From Acidobacteriota bacterium (GTDB lineage: Bacteria; Acidobacteriota; Terriglobia; Acidiferrales; UBA7541), in assembly GCA_003165465.1 (NCBI GenBank), contig PLUM01000100.1:1-35434 (forward strand): a stretch of 35,434 nucleotides of DNA. The letters are read 5' to 3'. Positions 16,081-24,681 of the stretch are shown in pieces. Both the position numbers and the translations under genes were made by a program. Below the pieces are notes generated by a model that did not search any database, had not been told where the DNA came from, and saw nothing but the letters and a program-made list of their open reading frames with translations. The first letter of the stretch is position 1, and each line of letters begins with the position of its first letter.

Positions 16081-16351
16081 CGCGCCTGACATCGGCTTAA
16101 CACTGAGCCCCTTCTAGGCCATTCGCGCGGATTGCGCTCATCCGAGCAGGATCATATTTCACAGTAAAACGCAGCGTCTCTTCCATATTTTCAACGGGGC
16201 CATGAAGCACTCTACGATTCGTGTAGTTCAATTCGAATTTGCCACGGATTTTGTATGGAAAGCGGGAATCTTGGGGTAGATTTGTAGTAGTTAGCGCCGC
16301 AGCAAGACCTCTGGGGGGAGGCTCCCTTTGCTTCTTCGCGAGAAGATCAAG
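16081..16351. other. intergenic region with a possible minus-strand gene remnant
   Basis: No gene is assigned. A minus-strand frame from about 16270 to the TAA at 16097-16099 reads like a protein C-terminus (it includes ENMEETLRFTVKYDPARM and ends in GLEGAQC). It has no plausible start, because the frame upstream lies antisense to the next gene. It could be the tail of a decayed gene or chance. No strong promoter or terminator was recognised. Confidence 0.3.
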
Positions 16352-17845
16352 ATGCTCGTGCCCGGCAAACGTTCCGGGACGGCCTGCTTCTCCGCGTGGC
16401 GGGGCATCTCCTTCCGCGATCCTTCGAGCGTATCCGACCGGCAAGCGTACTCTTCCGAATTGCACGCGCTTATTGAAACGCTCGAAACCATACGCCAAAG
16501 AATGTTGGCCAATGCGCTTCTGCGCGGCGGGACGGAATGGCTCGTCTGGCTGTCGGTCGCGCTCCTTGCGGTGGCCGTGGCCAGCGCGAGGCTTGCAGGG
16601 GCGCTGCTTTTCGTCGCCGCGCTGGCTGTGCTGGGCGCGGCAGCCGTGGCGGCCTGGGCCTGGCGAAATCGGCTTTCCCATTACGAGGCCGCGCGGCGGC
16701 TCGATTCCGCTGCCGCGCTTCGCGACCGGCTTTCCACGGCGATTTATCTGAGTGGCATCGATGCTCCGGGCGGCATCATCGGCGAGCAGCGCAAGGACGC
16801 GCTCGCGCGCCTCGCGAACGTGAACCCGAGCGGATTTTTTCCGGTGCGATTGCCGGCCAATTTTAGACGAGCCGCCGTGCTGGCTCTGGTGGTGGCCGGA
16901 TTATTCGCGTATCGCATGAACCACCAGCCGCCGCTTGTTTCGCTGCTGCAAACCGCCGAGCGGTCGCAGCTTGTGCAATCGATTCTTTCGCCCCTCGCGC
17001 GCGCCATCGGGAAGGATCTCCAAAGAACGATCGCGCTGGTCACGAGGAAGCCGGATGCGATGGGCGAGGAAACCCGGCGCGCCGACGCCGCTTCCAACGA
17101 CGATCCGTGGAAAACCGCCGGCGACGAAAACGGAGCCAGCACGATCGAGCAAAAAGATTCAGCCGATATGGGATCGGGCGATCAGCAGCCGGGCGATTTG
17201 CAGGCGCCCGGAAATCAGCAAGGGACGCCCTCCGGCGAAGCCCGCCAGGATGACGGCAATTCGCAAACGCAGGAAGGCAAGAACGGCAGCGATGGCGCGG
17301 CCGGAAAATCGCAGCAGCAATCGGAACAGCAGGGCGCGGAGGGACGTCAATCGCTCGGGCAGTCGCTCATGCAAGCCCTGAAAAACATGATGCCGAATTC
17401 GCCGAACCAGCAGGCCAACAATCGCGCCAGCCAGCAGCCGCCCAATGGACAGGGCGCGCCACAATCGGGGAATTCGCAACAGCCGGGCGCGACGGAGGGC
17501 GACAAGCGCGGCGAATCGCGCGGAAGTTCCGACGCGAAACAAAATGCCGCGCGAACCGCCAGCGAAGGCGCGGGCAGCCAGCAGGGCTCCAAGGAACTGC
17601 GCAAGGAGCAGGAGACGCATCCGGTGAACGCGGTTCCGGATCGCGTTGCGCTCGAAGCCAGCGGGTTCAAGGAACAGACGCGCATGAAGGTCGCGGCCGA
17701 AACCGGCACGGCGCAGCTCGCCATGCGCGATCTGTCTCCACAGGCGGACGCCGCGATCGACGGCGCGGAGCAGGAAACGATTCCGGCGCGCTATCGCTTT
17801 TACGTGCAGCATTATTTTGAGCACGCGGACAATGGAAAGCATTGA
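16352..17845 (+). CDS. membrane protein with Gln/Asn/Gly-rich linker, first gene of Bat-like module
   Basis: This protein of about 497 residues has two adjacent hydrophobic segments near the N-terminus (WLVWLSVALLAVAVASA and LLFVAALAVLGAAAVAAW) and another at about 170-187 (AAVLALVVAGLFAYRMN). A very low-complexity region follows (about 235-410), rich in Gln, Asn, Gly, Ser and Asp. The C-terminus is charged, with a final conserved-looking segment (ARYRFYVQHYFEHAD). The start is uncertain: ATG 16352 is chosen, TTG 16328 is possible, and family logic might place it nearer SSELHALIETLETIRQRM. Similar proteins, from memory, sit beside MoxR/DUF58/BatA genes, as here, and may assemble with them at the inner membrane. 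The function is unknown. Confidence 0.75.
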   Translation: MLVPGKRSGTACFSAWRGISFRDPSSVSDRQAYSSELHALIETLETIRQRMLANALLRGGTEWLVWLSVALLAVAVASARLAGALLFVAALAVLGAAAVAAWAWRNRLSHYEAARRLDSAAALRDRLSTAIYLSGIDAPGGIIGEQRKDALARLANVNPSGFFPVRLPANFRRAAVLALVVAGLFAYRMNHQPPLVSLLQTAERSQLVQSILSPLARAIGKDLQRTIALVTRKPDAMGEETRRADAASNDDPWKTAGDENGASTIEQKDSADMGSGDQQPGDLQAPGNQQGTPSGEARQDDGNSQTQEGKNGSDGAAGKSQQQSEQQGAEGRQSLGQSLMQALKNMMPNSPNQQANNRASQQPPNGQGAPQSGNSQQPGATEGDKRGESRGSSDAKQNAARTASEGAGSQQGSKELRKEQETHPVNAVPDRVALEASGFKEQTRMKVAAETGTAQLAMRDLSPQADAAIDGAEQETIPARYRFYVQHYFEHADNGKH

Positions 17846-17850
17846 GGCGG

Positions 17851-17931
17851 AGTGGCACAGACTTCAGCCTGTGTGTTTTTGATTTGCGGCCGGCTAAAGT
17901 CAAAAGAACACAGGCTGAAGCCTGTGCCACT
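17851..17931. repeat. palindrome-doublet element 3
   Basis: Left unit CACAGACTTCAGCCTGTG (17856-17873, one substitution in the stem) and right unit CACAGGCTGAAGCCTGTG (17909-17926), bounded by AGTGGCAC and GTGCCACT. The left hairpin is followed by TGTTTTTGATTT. It starts 5 nt after the stop codon of the upstream gene, between it and moxR. Confidence 0.9.
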
Positions 17932-17980
17932 GGGTTTGTTTCTTCGAAGAAATGCGGGCTAGAACGACAAGGATGAATTC

Positions 17981-19000
17981 ATGACCAGCACGGTGGGAAC
18001 GGAAGGGCCGGCGGGCAGCCAGCCCCTTGAACAACAGGCGGAATTTCTCGCCGAAAAAATGGCGGAAGTCCGCAGGGAAATATCCAAGGCCATCGTCGGC
18101 CAGGCGGAAGTGGTCGACGGAGTACTGATCGCCTTGCTGGCCGGCGGGCACGTGCTGCTCGAGGGCGCGCCGGGACTTGGGAAGACGTTGCTGGTGCGGA
18201 CACTCGCGCAGGCCGTGGCGCTGAAATATTCGCGCATTCAATTCACGCCCGACCTGATGCCGGCCGACGTGATTGGCACGTCCGTGGTGCAGGAAAACGG
18301 CGACGGAAGAAAATCGCTGGGGTTTCAGCCCGGCCCCATCTTCACGAATCTTTTGCTCACGGATGAAATCAACCGGGCGACGCCCAAAACGCAATCGGCG
18401 CTGCTCGAAGCCATGCAGGAAAAACAAGTCACCGTGGCGCACACCTCGCATCTGCTGGAGGAGCCATTTTTCGTGATGGCCACGCAGAACCCGCTCGAAA
18501 TGGAAGGGACGTATCCGCTGCCCGAGGCGCAGCTCGACCGATTCCTGTTCAAGCTGCGCGTGCCGTATCCGGGCGCCGCGGACCTGCACGACATTCTGGA
18601 CCGCACGACGCAGGGAACGGCGGCCACCGTATGCCCGGTGGTAAGCGGCCCGCAAATTCTGGAGATGCGAAAAGTCGTGCGCACGGTTCCGGTTGCCCCG
18701 CACGTGCAGGACTACGTCGTGAAGCTCACGCTGGCCACGCACCCGGAGAATCGCGAAAATCTCCTCGCGGGAAAATATATCCGTTACGGAAGCTCGCCGC
18801 GCGGCGCGCAGACGTTGATCCTCGGCGGAAAAGTGCGCGCGCTTTTGGATGGCCGGTACAACGTAAGCATGGAGGACATTCGCGCGCTGATGCTGCCCGC
18901 GTTGCGCCACCGCATCATCCTGAATTTTGAAGCCCAGGCCGATGGCCGCGCGGCGGACGACTTGCTGGAAGAAATCGCCGGCAAGATTGCAGTGAAATAA
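17981..19000 (+). CDS. MoxR-family AAA+ ATPase
   Basis: MoxR ATPases act as chaperones that mature or activate partner complexes, often with VWA-domain proteins. This 339-residue protein has Walker A GAPGLGKT at 62-69, Walker B LLLTDEINR (DEIN 128-131), the sensor-1 region VMATQNPLEMEGTYPLPEAQLDRF, and a C-terminal helical lid with the sensor-2 region YGSSPRGAQTLI. Preceding FTPDLMPADVIGT is also characteristic. DUF58, BatA-like and VWA genes follow in order, giving the standard moxR neighbourhood. Palindromic elements lie on both sides, so it may form its own transcript unit. Confidence 0.95.
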   Translation: MTSTVGTEGPAGSQPLEQQAEFLAEKMAEVRREISKAIVGQAEVVDGVLIALLAGGHVLLEGAPGLGKTLLVRTLAQAVALKYSRIQFTPDLMPADVIGTSVVQENGDGRKSLGFQPGPIFTNLLLTDEINRATPKTQSALLEAMQEKQVTVAHTSHLLEEPFFVMATQNPLEMEGTYPLPEAQLDRFLFKLRVPYPGAADLHDILDRTTQGTAATVCPVVSGPQILEMRKVVRTVPVAPHVQDYVVKLTLATHPENRENLLAGKYIRYGSSPRGAQTLILGGKVRALLDGRYNVSMEDIRALMLPALRHRIILNFEAQADGRAADDLLEEIAGKIAVK

Positions 19001-19015
19001 AGGGAGCCGCTTTGT

Positions 19016-19096
19016 GGTGGCACAGGCTTCAGCCTGTGTGGTTTTGATTTGTGGCGAGGGGAAGTCAAAAGAACACAGGCTGAAGCCTGTGCTACC
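19016..19096. repeat. palindrome-doublet element 4
   Basis: Left unit CACAGGCTTCAGCCTGTG (19021-19038) and right unit CACAGGCTGAAGCCTGTG (19074-19091) are exact inverted copies. The internal part also has partial symmetry (GTTTTGATTT facing AAGTCAAAAGAAC). It lies between moxR (20 nt from stop codon to left unit) and the DUF58 gene, whose ATG follows 11 nt after the right border. Confidence 0.92.
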
Positions 19097-19107
19097 AGTT
19101 GAATCCG

Positions 19108-20004
19108 ATGGCCACAACTTCTCCGCTTTTGCTCGACCGCGAATTTCTGAAAACGCTGGAGCAGGTCGCGCTGCTGTGCCGCACGAATCTATCCGGCGCG
19201 GTAGGCCCCGAGCACCGCTCGCGCACGCGCGGCCCGGGCATGGAATTCGCCGATTACCGCCGCTACAGCTTCGGCGACGATCCCCGCTCGCTCGATTGGA
19301 GCGCCTACCTGCGCCTCGGAAAATTGTTCCTGAAAATTTACGAAACCGAGCAGCACATTCCCGTGCGCATTTTGCTGGACCGCAGCGAGTCGATGGAATT
19401 CGGCGATCACGGCGAATCGAAATTTCTGTACGCGCAGCGGCTCGCGGCGACGTTTGCGTACCTCGCGCTTTTACATTTGGACGCCGCCGCCGTGATTCCG
19501 TTCGCCGGCCGCCTGCACAAGCCGCTTGTGGTTTCGGGCGGGCGCGAGCGGCTTTGGCCCGTGCTCCAGTTCCTCGGCGAACAATCGTGCGGAGGCGGCA
19601 CGGATTTGTTCGCCTCGGTGAAAGAGTTTATGAGCGGTTTTCCCACGAGGGGAATCGTCATACTGATTTCCGATTTCTTCGATGAGCAGGGTAGCGAGCG
19701 CGCCGTCGAAATGCTGCGTTCGGCGGGACACGATTTTGTGTTGCTCCAGGTGCACAGCGCCGAGGAACAGCGTCCCTCGGCCACCGGCGAGCTGATTCTG
19801 GAGGACGCCGAAACCGGCGCGCAGCGCACCGTGGAGTGTTCGCCCCAGAGCGCGGCGCTGTATGAAAAGAGGTTTGAGGAATTTTCCGCGCGCCTGCGCC
19901 GCCTCGCGCTCCGCAACGGCGGAAGATACGCGCGCGCGGTGACGAATATCCCGTATCAGGAATTTGTTCTGCGCAGCCTGCGCAGCGGTCAGGTGCTGGC
20001 ATGA
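19108..20004 (+). CDS. DUF58 domain protein (VWA-like) of the MoxR/Bat module
   Basis: This 298-residue protein has the DUF58 signature GPGMEFADYRRYSFGDDPRSLDW (the middle part reads DYRRYSFGDDPRSLDWSAY) followed by LFLKIYETE. A VWA-like fold then begins with ILLDRSESMEF, which keeps the D-x-S-x-S metal site. DUF58 proteins are usual partners of MoxR ATPases. No membrane helix is evident. The ATG 19108 start is preferred over an in-frame TTG at 19099 that lies in the repeat border. Its stop overlaps the start of the next gene by 4 nt (ATGA), so the two are translationally coupled. Confidence 0.92.
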   Translation: MATTSPLLLDREFLKTLEQVALLCRTNLSGAVGPEHRSRTRGPGMEFADYRRYSFGDDPRSLDWSAYLRLGKLFLKIYETEQHIPVRILLDRSESMEFGDHGESKFLYAQRLAATFAYLALLHLDAAAVIPFAGRLHKPLVVSGGRERLWPVLQFLGEQSCGGGTDLFASVKEFMSGFPTRGIVILISDFFDEQGSERAVEMLRSAGHDFVLLQVHSAEEQRPSATGELILEDAETGAQRTVECSPQSAALYEKRFEEFSARLRRLALRNGGRYARAVTNIPYQEFVLRSLRSGQVLA

Positions 20005-21986
20005 ACTGGCTGGCGTTCAGTCCTGCGGAAGTTGCGGCTGTATGGGCGGCGCTCGCCGCCGCGGCCCTGTGGCTGTACCTGCACCACCGGCGTCCGCAAC
20101 ACCGGAAAGTTTCCACGCTGCGTTTCTGGGCCAGCGTGCACCCCATTTCGCAGCCGCGCCGCAGAAAACTTCGCGAGCCGTGGGCGCTCCTCGCGCAGGT
20201 ACTTTTTTTGTTGCTGCTCGTTCTGGCGCTGGCGAATCCGCGCTGGGGCGCGGCGTTCGAGGGCCGCAGCGTCGTGATCGTGCTGGACGCGTCGATCTGG
20301 TCGCAGGCGCGCCCCGCGGGCGAGCCGGCCTGGATTGACCTGGAACGCGCGGAAGCCCTGCGCTTGCTCGCTTCGCTGCCCGAGGACGACCGCGTGCTGC
20401 TCGTTCGCGCGGAGCCGAGTGCGCCGCCGATTCTGCCGTTCACCGCGGACCGCGCCGCTCTGCGCCGCGCCATCCTGAATGCGCGGCCCTCCAGCGTCGC
20501 TGCCGATCTTCCGCGCGCCCTGGAAATGGGCCGCGCGGCGCTCGGAGGAGCAAGACGCGGGCTCCTTGTCTACGTTGGCCCGGGCCTCGTCGATTCGGGT
20601 CAAACGCAAGATCAGGCGCGCAGCCTCGACGCATTTCGCGCGGAACTGGAAACCTCCGGCAACGGTGGCGGCCAGCCGCAATTTCTCATGCGCCTCGTGG
20701 GGGATTGGGCGTCCATGCAAAATCGCGGCATCACGCGGCTATCCCTGCGGCGGGACGCGGCTCGGCCCGATCGCTGGCGCCTGCTCACGCAACTGAAAAA
20801 TTACAGTCACGAAAAAGCCGACGTCACGCTGGCGTTTTCCGTGAACGGGCAGCCGCTCGGCCAGCGCAGGGTTTCCCTGGCCCCGGATGCGCTCGTCAAC
20901 GCGGAAGACGAATTGACTTGGGACAAGGGCGGATTGTTGCAGGCGGAAATTACTCCCTCGGACGCGCTCGAAGCGGACAATCGCGCCTTTGTGAATCTTC
21001 CGGCATTCCGCATGGCGCGCGTGGCGGTGTTCGCGAACAGCGCTTCTCCCTTCGCCACGGACTTGCTCGGCGTGCTTTCGAGCAATCCCTTCGTGCAGGC
21101 GCAAATCGTGGCTCCCGAATTCAGCGCACATATTTCGCCGGACGTCGCGATCCATCAGGGAACGAACTTGCCCGCGCAAGCGGACGTCAATTCGATTTAT
21201 TTTCTCAGCGGCGCGGCGCAGGCGGGTGCGCGCCCGCTGCGCGTGACGGGATGGAACTCGCGGCATCCGGCGACGCGCTGGGTCCGCACGCGCGACATCA
21301 GCGTACGCAATCCCGCCACGCTCAAAGTCCAGCCCGGCGATGCCGTTCTCGCCTATGTTGAGGGAGACCCGCCCCAGCCGCTGATTCTGGCGCGCGAACA
21401 AAACGGACACAGGATTTTGATCGTCGGCTTCAATCCTCACGATTCGAATTTTCCGCAGGAGTCCGCATTTCCGCTGCTGATGGCCGGAAGCGTCGAGTGG
21501 ATGACGCATTCCGTGGACGAAGTTGCGGACTCGTTCTCGACGGGCGAAGTCGATCTTCCCGGGCCGGCAACGAAAATTATCGCGCCATCGGGAAAAGATG
21601 TGCCGTTTGCGCGCAAGGGCGCGGAGATTCATTTGCTCGCGCTGGAAACGGGAGTGTACCGCGTCACCGGCCCTGGCGGCGAAACCCGCGTTGCCGTGAA
21701 TCCTCCGGCGCTGCCCGCGGAGCGCGTGCAACCGACCGCCGCGGAGTCGGCGGAAGTGGAACGCGAGCCGCTGCCGCCGGTGGCGTGGGACTTATGGCGC
21801 TGGCTGGCGTTGCTCGCGATCGTGGCGCTGTGGCTGGAATGGTGGCTGTATTATTCGGCGCGGGAGCGGCGACGCGCGGCGGAAGTCCGGGAAGCTCCCG
21901 GCGGCCAGCCGGAGCCGAAGTTCGACAGGGAACTCGGAGAGCAAGCGGAATCGCGTTTCCGCAATTCAACTTTGGTGGGCAGGTGA
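20001..21986 (+). CDS. BatA-type membrane protein with degenerate VWA domain
   Basis: This 661-residue protein opens with the BatA N-terminal pattern: a first helix (VAAVWAALAAAALWLYL), then HHRRPQHRKVSTLRFW, RRKLREPW and a second helix (LLAQVLFLLLLVLALA). A VWA-like domain follows, but its metal site reads VVIVLDASIWSQ, so the D-x-S-x-S motif is broken (Trp where the second Ser should be). The middle is beta-rich and probably periplasmic. A third helix (LWRWLALLAIVALWLEWWLYY) near 600-620 precedes a charged cytoplasmic tail. It overlaps the DUF58 gene by 4 nt and is followed 4 nt later by the double-VWA gene, so the three are one operon. Its role is presumably scaffold in the MoxR complex; this is inference. 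Confidence 0.88.
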   Translation: MNWLAFSPAEVAAVWAALAAAALWLYLHHRRPQHRKVSTLRFWASVHPISQPRRRKLREPWALLAQVLFLLLLVLALANPRWGAAFEGRSVVIVLDASIWSQARPAGEPAWIDLERAEALRLLASLPEDDRVLLVRAEPSAPPILPFTADRAALRRAILNARPSSVAADLPRALEMGRAALGGARRGLLVYVGPGLVDSGQTQDQARSLDAFRAELETSGNGGGQPQFLMRLVGDWASMQNRGITRLSLRRDAARPDRWRLLTQLKNYSHEKADVTLAFSVNGQPLGQRRVSLAPDALVNAEDELTWDKGGLLQAEITPSDALEADNRAFVNLPAFRMARVAVFANSASPFATDLLGVLSSNPFVQAQIVAPEFSAHISPDVAIHQGTNLPAQADVNSIYFLSGAAQAGARPLRVTGWNSRHPATRWVRTRDISVRNPATLKVQPGDAVLAYVEGDPPQPLILAREQNGHRILIVGFNPHDSNFPQESAFPLLMAGSVEWMTHSVDEVADSFSTGEVDLPGPATKIIAPSGKDVPFARKGAEIHLLALETGVYRVTGPGGETRVAVNPPALPAERVQPTAAESAEVEREPLPPVAWDLWRWLALLAIVALWLEWWLYYSARERRRAAEVREAPGGQPEPKFDRELGEQAESRFRNSTLVGR

Positions 21987-21990
21987 AGGA

Positions 21991-24555
21991 TTGACGTTCG
22001 ACCAACCCATTTTTTTGCTGACACTCGGATTGCTTCCCGTCCTGTGGTTCTGGATGCGAAGAGTTCCCGGAGCGTCGCGCGCGTGTCTTGCGCTGAAGTG
22101 CGCGGCCTTCGCCACCCTCGCGCTAGCGCTGGCCGGTCCCTGGGCTCCGCTGCGGGTCGAGAAGCTGGCGGTCACGGTGCTGATGGACACGTCGGCCAGC
22201 ATGCCGCGCGAATCGTTGCAGCGCGGCGAGGCCATGTTGCGCGATCTGGTGCGCAAAAATTCCGGCGCCGATTTGCGGCTCATCACGTTTGCCGAGCACG
22301 CCCAGCTTCGCGCCCTGCCCGCGCAGGCCGATCAAGTGCACATTCCGCAAGGCATCGATCCGAAGGAAGGGATGGCCACGAACATGGAAGAGGCGCTGCA
22401 ACTGGCGCTCGACACGTTTCCGTCGCAAGGCCAGCGGCGCATCCTGCTGATTGGCGATGGAAACGAAAATCGCGGCCACGCGCTGACCACTGCGCTGCGC
22501 GCAAGAGAGAGCGGCGTGGCCGTATTTACCGCGTCCGCCGGTGGCACCGCGCCGTTGCCCGTACAGGTCGAGAGCGTCGCGTCGCCGCAGGATGTATTTT
22601 CCGGAGAACGTTTTCCGTTGACGCTGCGCCTCAATAGCGCGACCGCGATGAAGGCGCGCATCTGGCTGACGTCCGAGGGCAGGGAAATCGCGTCCACGGC
22701 GGCGGATCTGGTGGCGGGCGGCAACGTGATCGATCTGGAAGCGCGGATCGCTCGCAGCGGTGTCAGCCTGCTCGAAGCGCACATTTCGAGCGAGGGCTCG
22801 GAGCAAGTGCTTGTCTCGCGCGCGATTGCCGTGCGCAAGCCGCACGTGCTGTATGTCGCCGGAGGCCACGAGACTTCCGCCCCACTCCTGGCAACTCTGA
22901 AGCAGGCCGACGTGGATGTGGAAATGGTGACGGCGTTTCCCGTGAATCACGCGAAGCAGGACTGGGACGCCGTCCTGCTGGACAATTATCCCGATCACGA
23001 CCTTGCCGCGGACGAGGACCTGGCGATCGAACGGTACGTGTACGCCGGCGGCGGACTGATTTTCATCGCGGGCGGCAGCAATGCCAAGCTCGCCGAGGAG
23101 CCGAAAACGCCGTTCGAGAAAATGCTGCCGGTGCGCGCCGCGCCCCCTCCGCAAAAGCCCACGGCCGTGGTGCTGGTGCTCGATAAATCCGGAAGCATGA
23201 GCGGCTCGAAAATCGAAATGGCCCGCGACGCGGCGCGGGCCAGCATCCGCACGCTGCGCCCCATCGACATGATCGGCGTCATTTCATTTGACGAAACTTT
23301 CAATTGGGTGATTCCGCTCGGCCCCGCCGGCTCGCTCGAAAGCAAGAGCGATCTGATCAGCCAGATCAACGCCAACGGCGGCACCAAGATTTATCAGGCC
23401 GTGGAGGCCGGCTTCGAAGCCATCGTGAACGAAAAGGCCACGCACAAGCACATCATCCTGCTCACCGACGGCGTTTCCACTCCAGGCACGCAGGAGGATT
23501 TTCCGAAACTCGAGCGCGACGCGCTGGCGAACCATGTCACGATCTCCACCATCGGCGTGGGCGATTACATCAACCGCGAACTGCTCGACGAACTCGCGCA
23601 CAAGACCAAGGGCAAATCCCACTTCGTCGAAAATCCCGACACGATTCCTCAAATTATCAATGCGGAAGTTAAATCCATGGAGGACCTGGCGATTCAGGAG
23701 CGCCCTGTGCGCGCGGTGCGCGTGCGCCCGGTGGAATTCACCGATGGCATCGACTTCACGAAAGCGCCGCGCCTGCGCGGCTTTGTCCAGGCGGAGGCGA
23801 AAGACGGTTCGGAAGTGATCCTGCGCGTGGACGAAAAGAAACCGCTCCTCGTGCGCTGGCGCTACGGTTTGGGACGGTCCATCGCATTCCTGTCCGACGC
23901 CAAGAGCCGCTGGGCCGCGCCCTGGGTGCGCTGGGAATCGTTCGGCACGCTCTGGCCGCAAATGGTGCGCGACGTTTCGCACCGCGACCGCACCATCCGC
24001 GCGGGCGTGCGCCCCGGAAATGGGGAAGGCGAAACAGTCGTGTATTACGACGTGCTGCCCAATGCCGGCAATCCCGCCGGAGATGCTCTGGACGCGACCG
24101 CCGCGCCGCACATTCTCGTCGAGAGGCAGGGAGCAGCGCCGCGCGCGCTTCCGCTGGAGCGGACCGCGCCGGGCCATTACGAGGCGCGCATTTCAGCCCA
24201 TCAGGGAGCCGATCAGGGCGGGCTGTATCGCATCGTTTCCGGCAATTCGCAAGTGGTTCTGCCCGAGGCCGGCTTCTATCGCGAATCGGAAGAGACCAAG
24301 CCTCAGGCGGTGAACACGGCGCTCCTCGCCGAAATCAGCCGCGTGACGGGCGGGCGTATGCGCCCCTCGATCGATCAATTGCTGAACGACAAGGGCGCGA
24401 TGGTGCGCGAGCGGCGCGCGATGTGGCCCTACCTGCTGGCCCTGGCCATCCTTCTCAATTTCGTGGAAGTTGCGCTGCGCAAAGGATTCTTTGAGCGGCT
24501 CGCGGCATGGCTGCGCCGGCAGTCGTTGCCCGGATGGCATCGCCAGCCGGTGTGA
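21991..24555 (+). CDS. large membrane protein with two VWA domains and a GATase1-like domain
   Basis: This 854-residue protein starts at TTG, with AGGTGA four nt upstream. Helices near the N-terminus (PIFLLTLGLLPVLWFWM and CAAFATLALALAG) are followed by a first VWA domain with metal motif DTSAS (66-70). A glutamine-amidotransferase-like segment comes next (about 283-370, HVLYVAGGHETSAPLL to YVYAGGGLIFIAGG). A second VWA domain has DKSGS (398-402) and LTDGVSTPG. The C-terminal part holds a beta-rich region and a last helix (YLLALAILLNFVEVALRK). The GATase segment lacks a visible catalytic Cys nucleophile, so it is probably structural. It ends the MoxR/DUF58/BatA operon; known families with this layout are thought to act in envelope integrity. 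Confidence 0.9.
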   Translation: MTFDQPIFLLTLGLLPVLWFWMRRVPGASRACLALKCAAFATLALALAGPWAPLRVEKLAVTVLMDTSASMPRESLQRGEAMLRDLVRKNSGADLRLITFAEHAQLRALPAQADQVHIPQGIDPKEGMATNMEEALQLALDTFPSQGQRRILLIGDGNENRGHALTTALRARESGVAVFTASAGGTAPLPVQVESVASPQDVFSGERFPLTLRLNSATAMKARIWLTSEGREIASTAADLVAGGNVIDLEARIARSGVSLLEAHISSEGSEQVLVSRAIAVRKPHVLYVAGGHETSAPLLATLKQADVDVEMVTAFPVNHAKQDWDAVLLDNYPDHDLAADEDLAIERYVYAGGGLIFIAGGSNAKLAEEPKTPFEKMLPVRAAPPPQKPTAVVLVLDKSGSMSGSKIEMARDAARASIRTLRPIDMIGVISFDETFNWVIPLGPAGSLESKSDLISQINANGGTKIYQAVEAGFEAIVNEKATHKHIILLTDGVSTPGTQEDFPKLERDALANHVTISTIGVGDYINRELLDELAHKTKGKSHFVENPDTIPQIINAEVKSMEDLAIQERPVRAVRVRPVEFTDGIDFTKAPRLRGFVQAEAKDGSEVILRVDEKKPLLVRWRYGLGRSIAFLSDAKSRWAAPWVRWESFGTLWPQMVRDVSHRDRTIRAGVRPGNGEGETVVYYDVLPNAGNPAGDALDATAAPHILVERQGAAPRALPLERTAPGHYEARISAHQGADQGGLYRIVSGNSQVVLPEAGFYRESEETKPQAVNTALLAEISRVTGGRMRPSIDQLLNDKGAMVRERRAMWPYLLALAILLNFVEVALRKGFFERLAAWLRRQSLPGWHRQPV

Positions 24556-24650
24556 GATTCCCGGCTCTTTTGCGGATCTTTGCAGGTCGAGCGGAATGAG
24601 GTTTTTCTCGTCGCCATTTGAATTGTTCGTAAAATTCCCGGTGTTTCAAA

Positions 24651-24679
24651 TTGACACTCGTGGGGGCGGTTGTTAAATT
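24651..24679 (+). promoter_or_regulatory. strong sigma70-type promoter for the lipoprotein-ABC operon
   Basis: Perfect -35 TTGACA (24651-24656), a spacer of exactly 17 bp and -10 TAAATT (24674-24679, 4 of 6). The predicted transcription start, about 24686, lies just downstream of the first ATG (24682), which bears on the choice of start codon. Confidence 0.65.
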
Positions 24680-24681
24680 GA

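Noticed and set aside
19014-19100. Short proteins that begin MAQASACVVLICG or similar at several places
   Set aside because: These are translations of the palindrome-doublet elements, repeated wherever an element lies, and not genes.
17900-19117. Long minus-strand open frame (about 400 codons) opposite moxR
   Set aside because: It is antisense to a clear MoxR gene, has no recognisable domain and reads into the palindromic repeats; long antisense frames are expected at this GC content.
20480-20760. Frameshift in the BatA-like gene suspected from its weak similarity in the VWA part
   Set aside because: The frame is open and continuous for 661 codons with membrane helices at the expected ends; divergence rather than a frameshift explains the broken metal motif.
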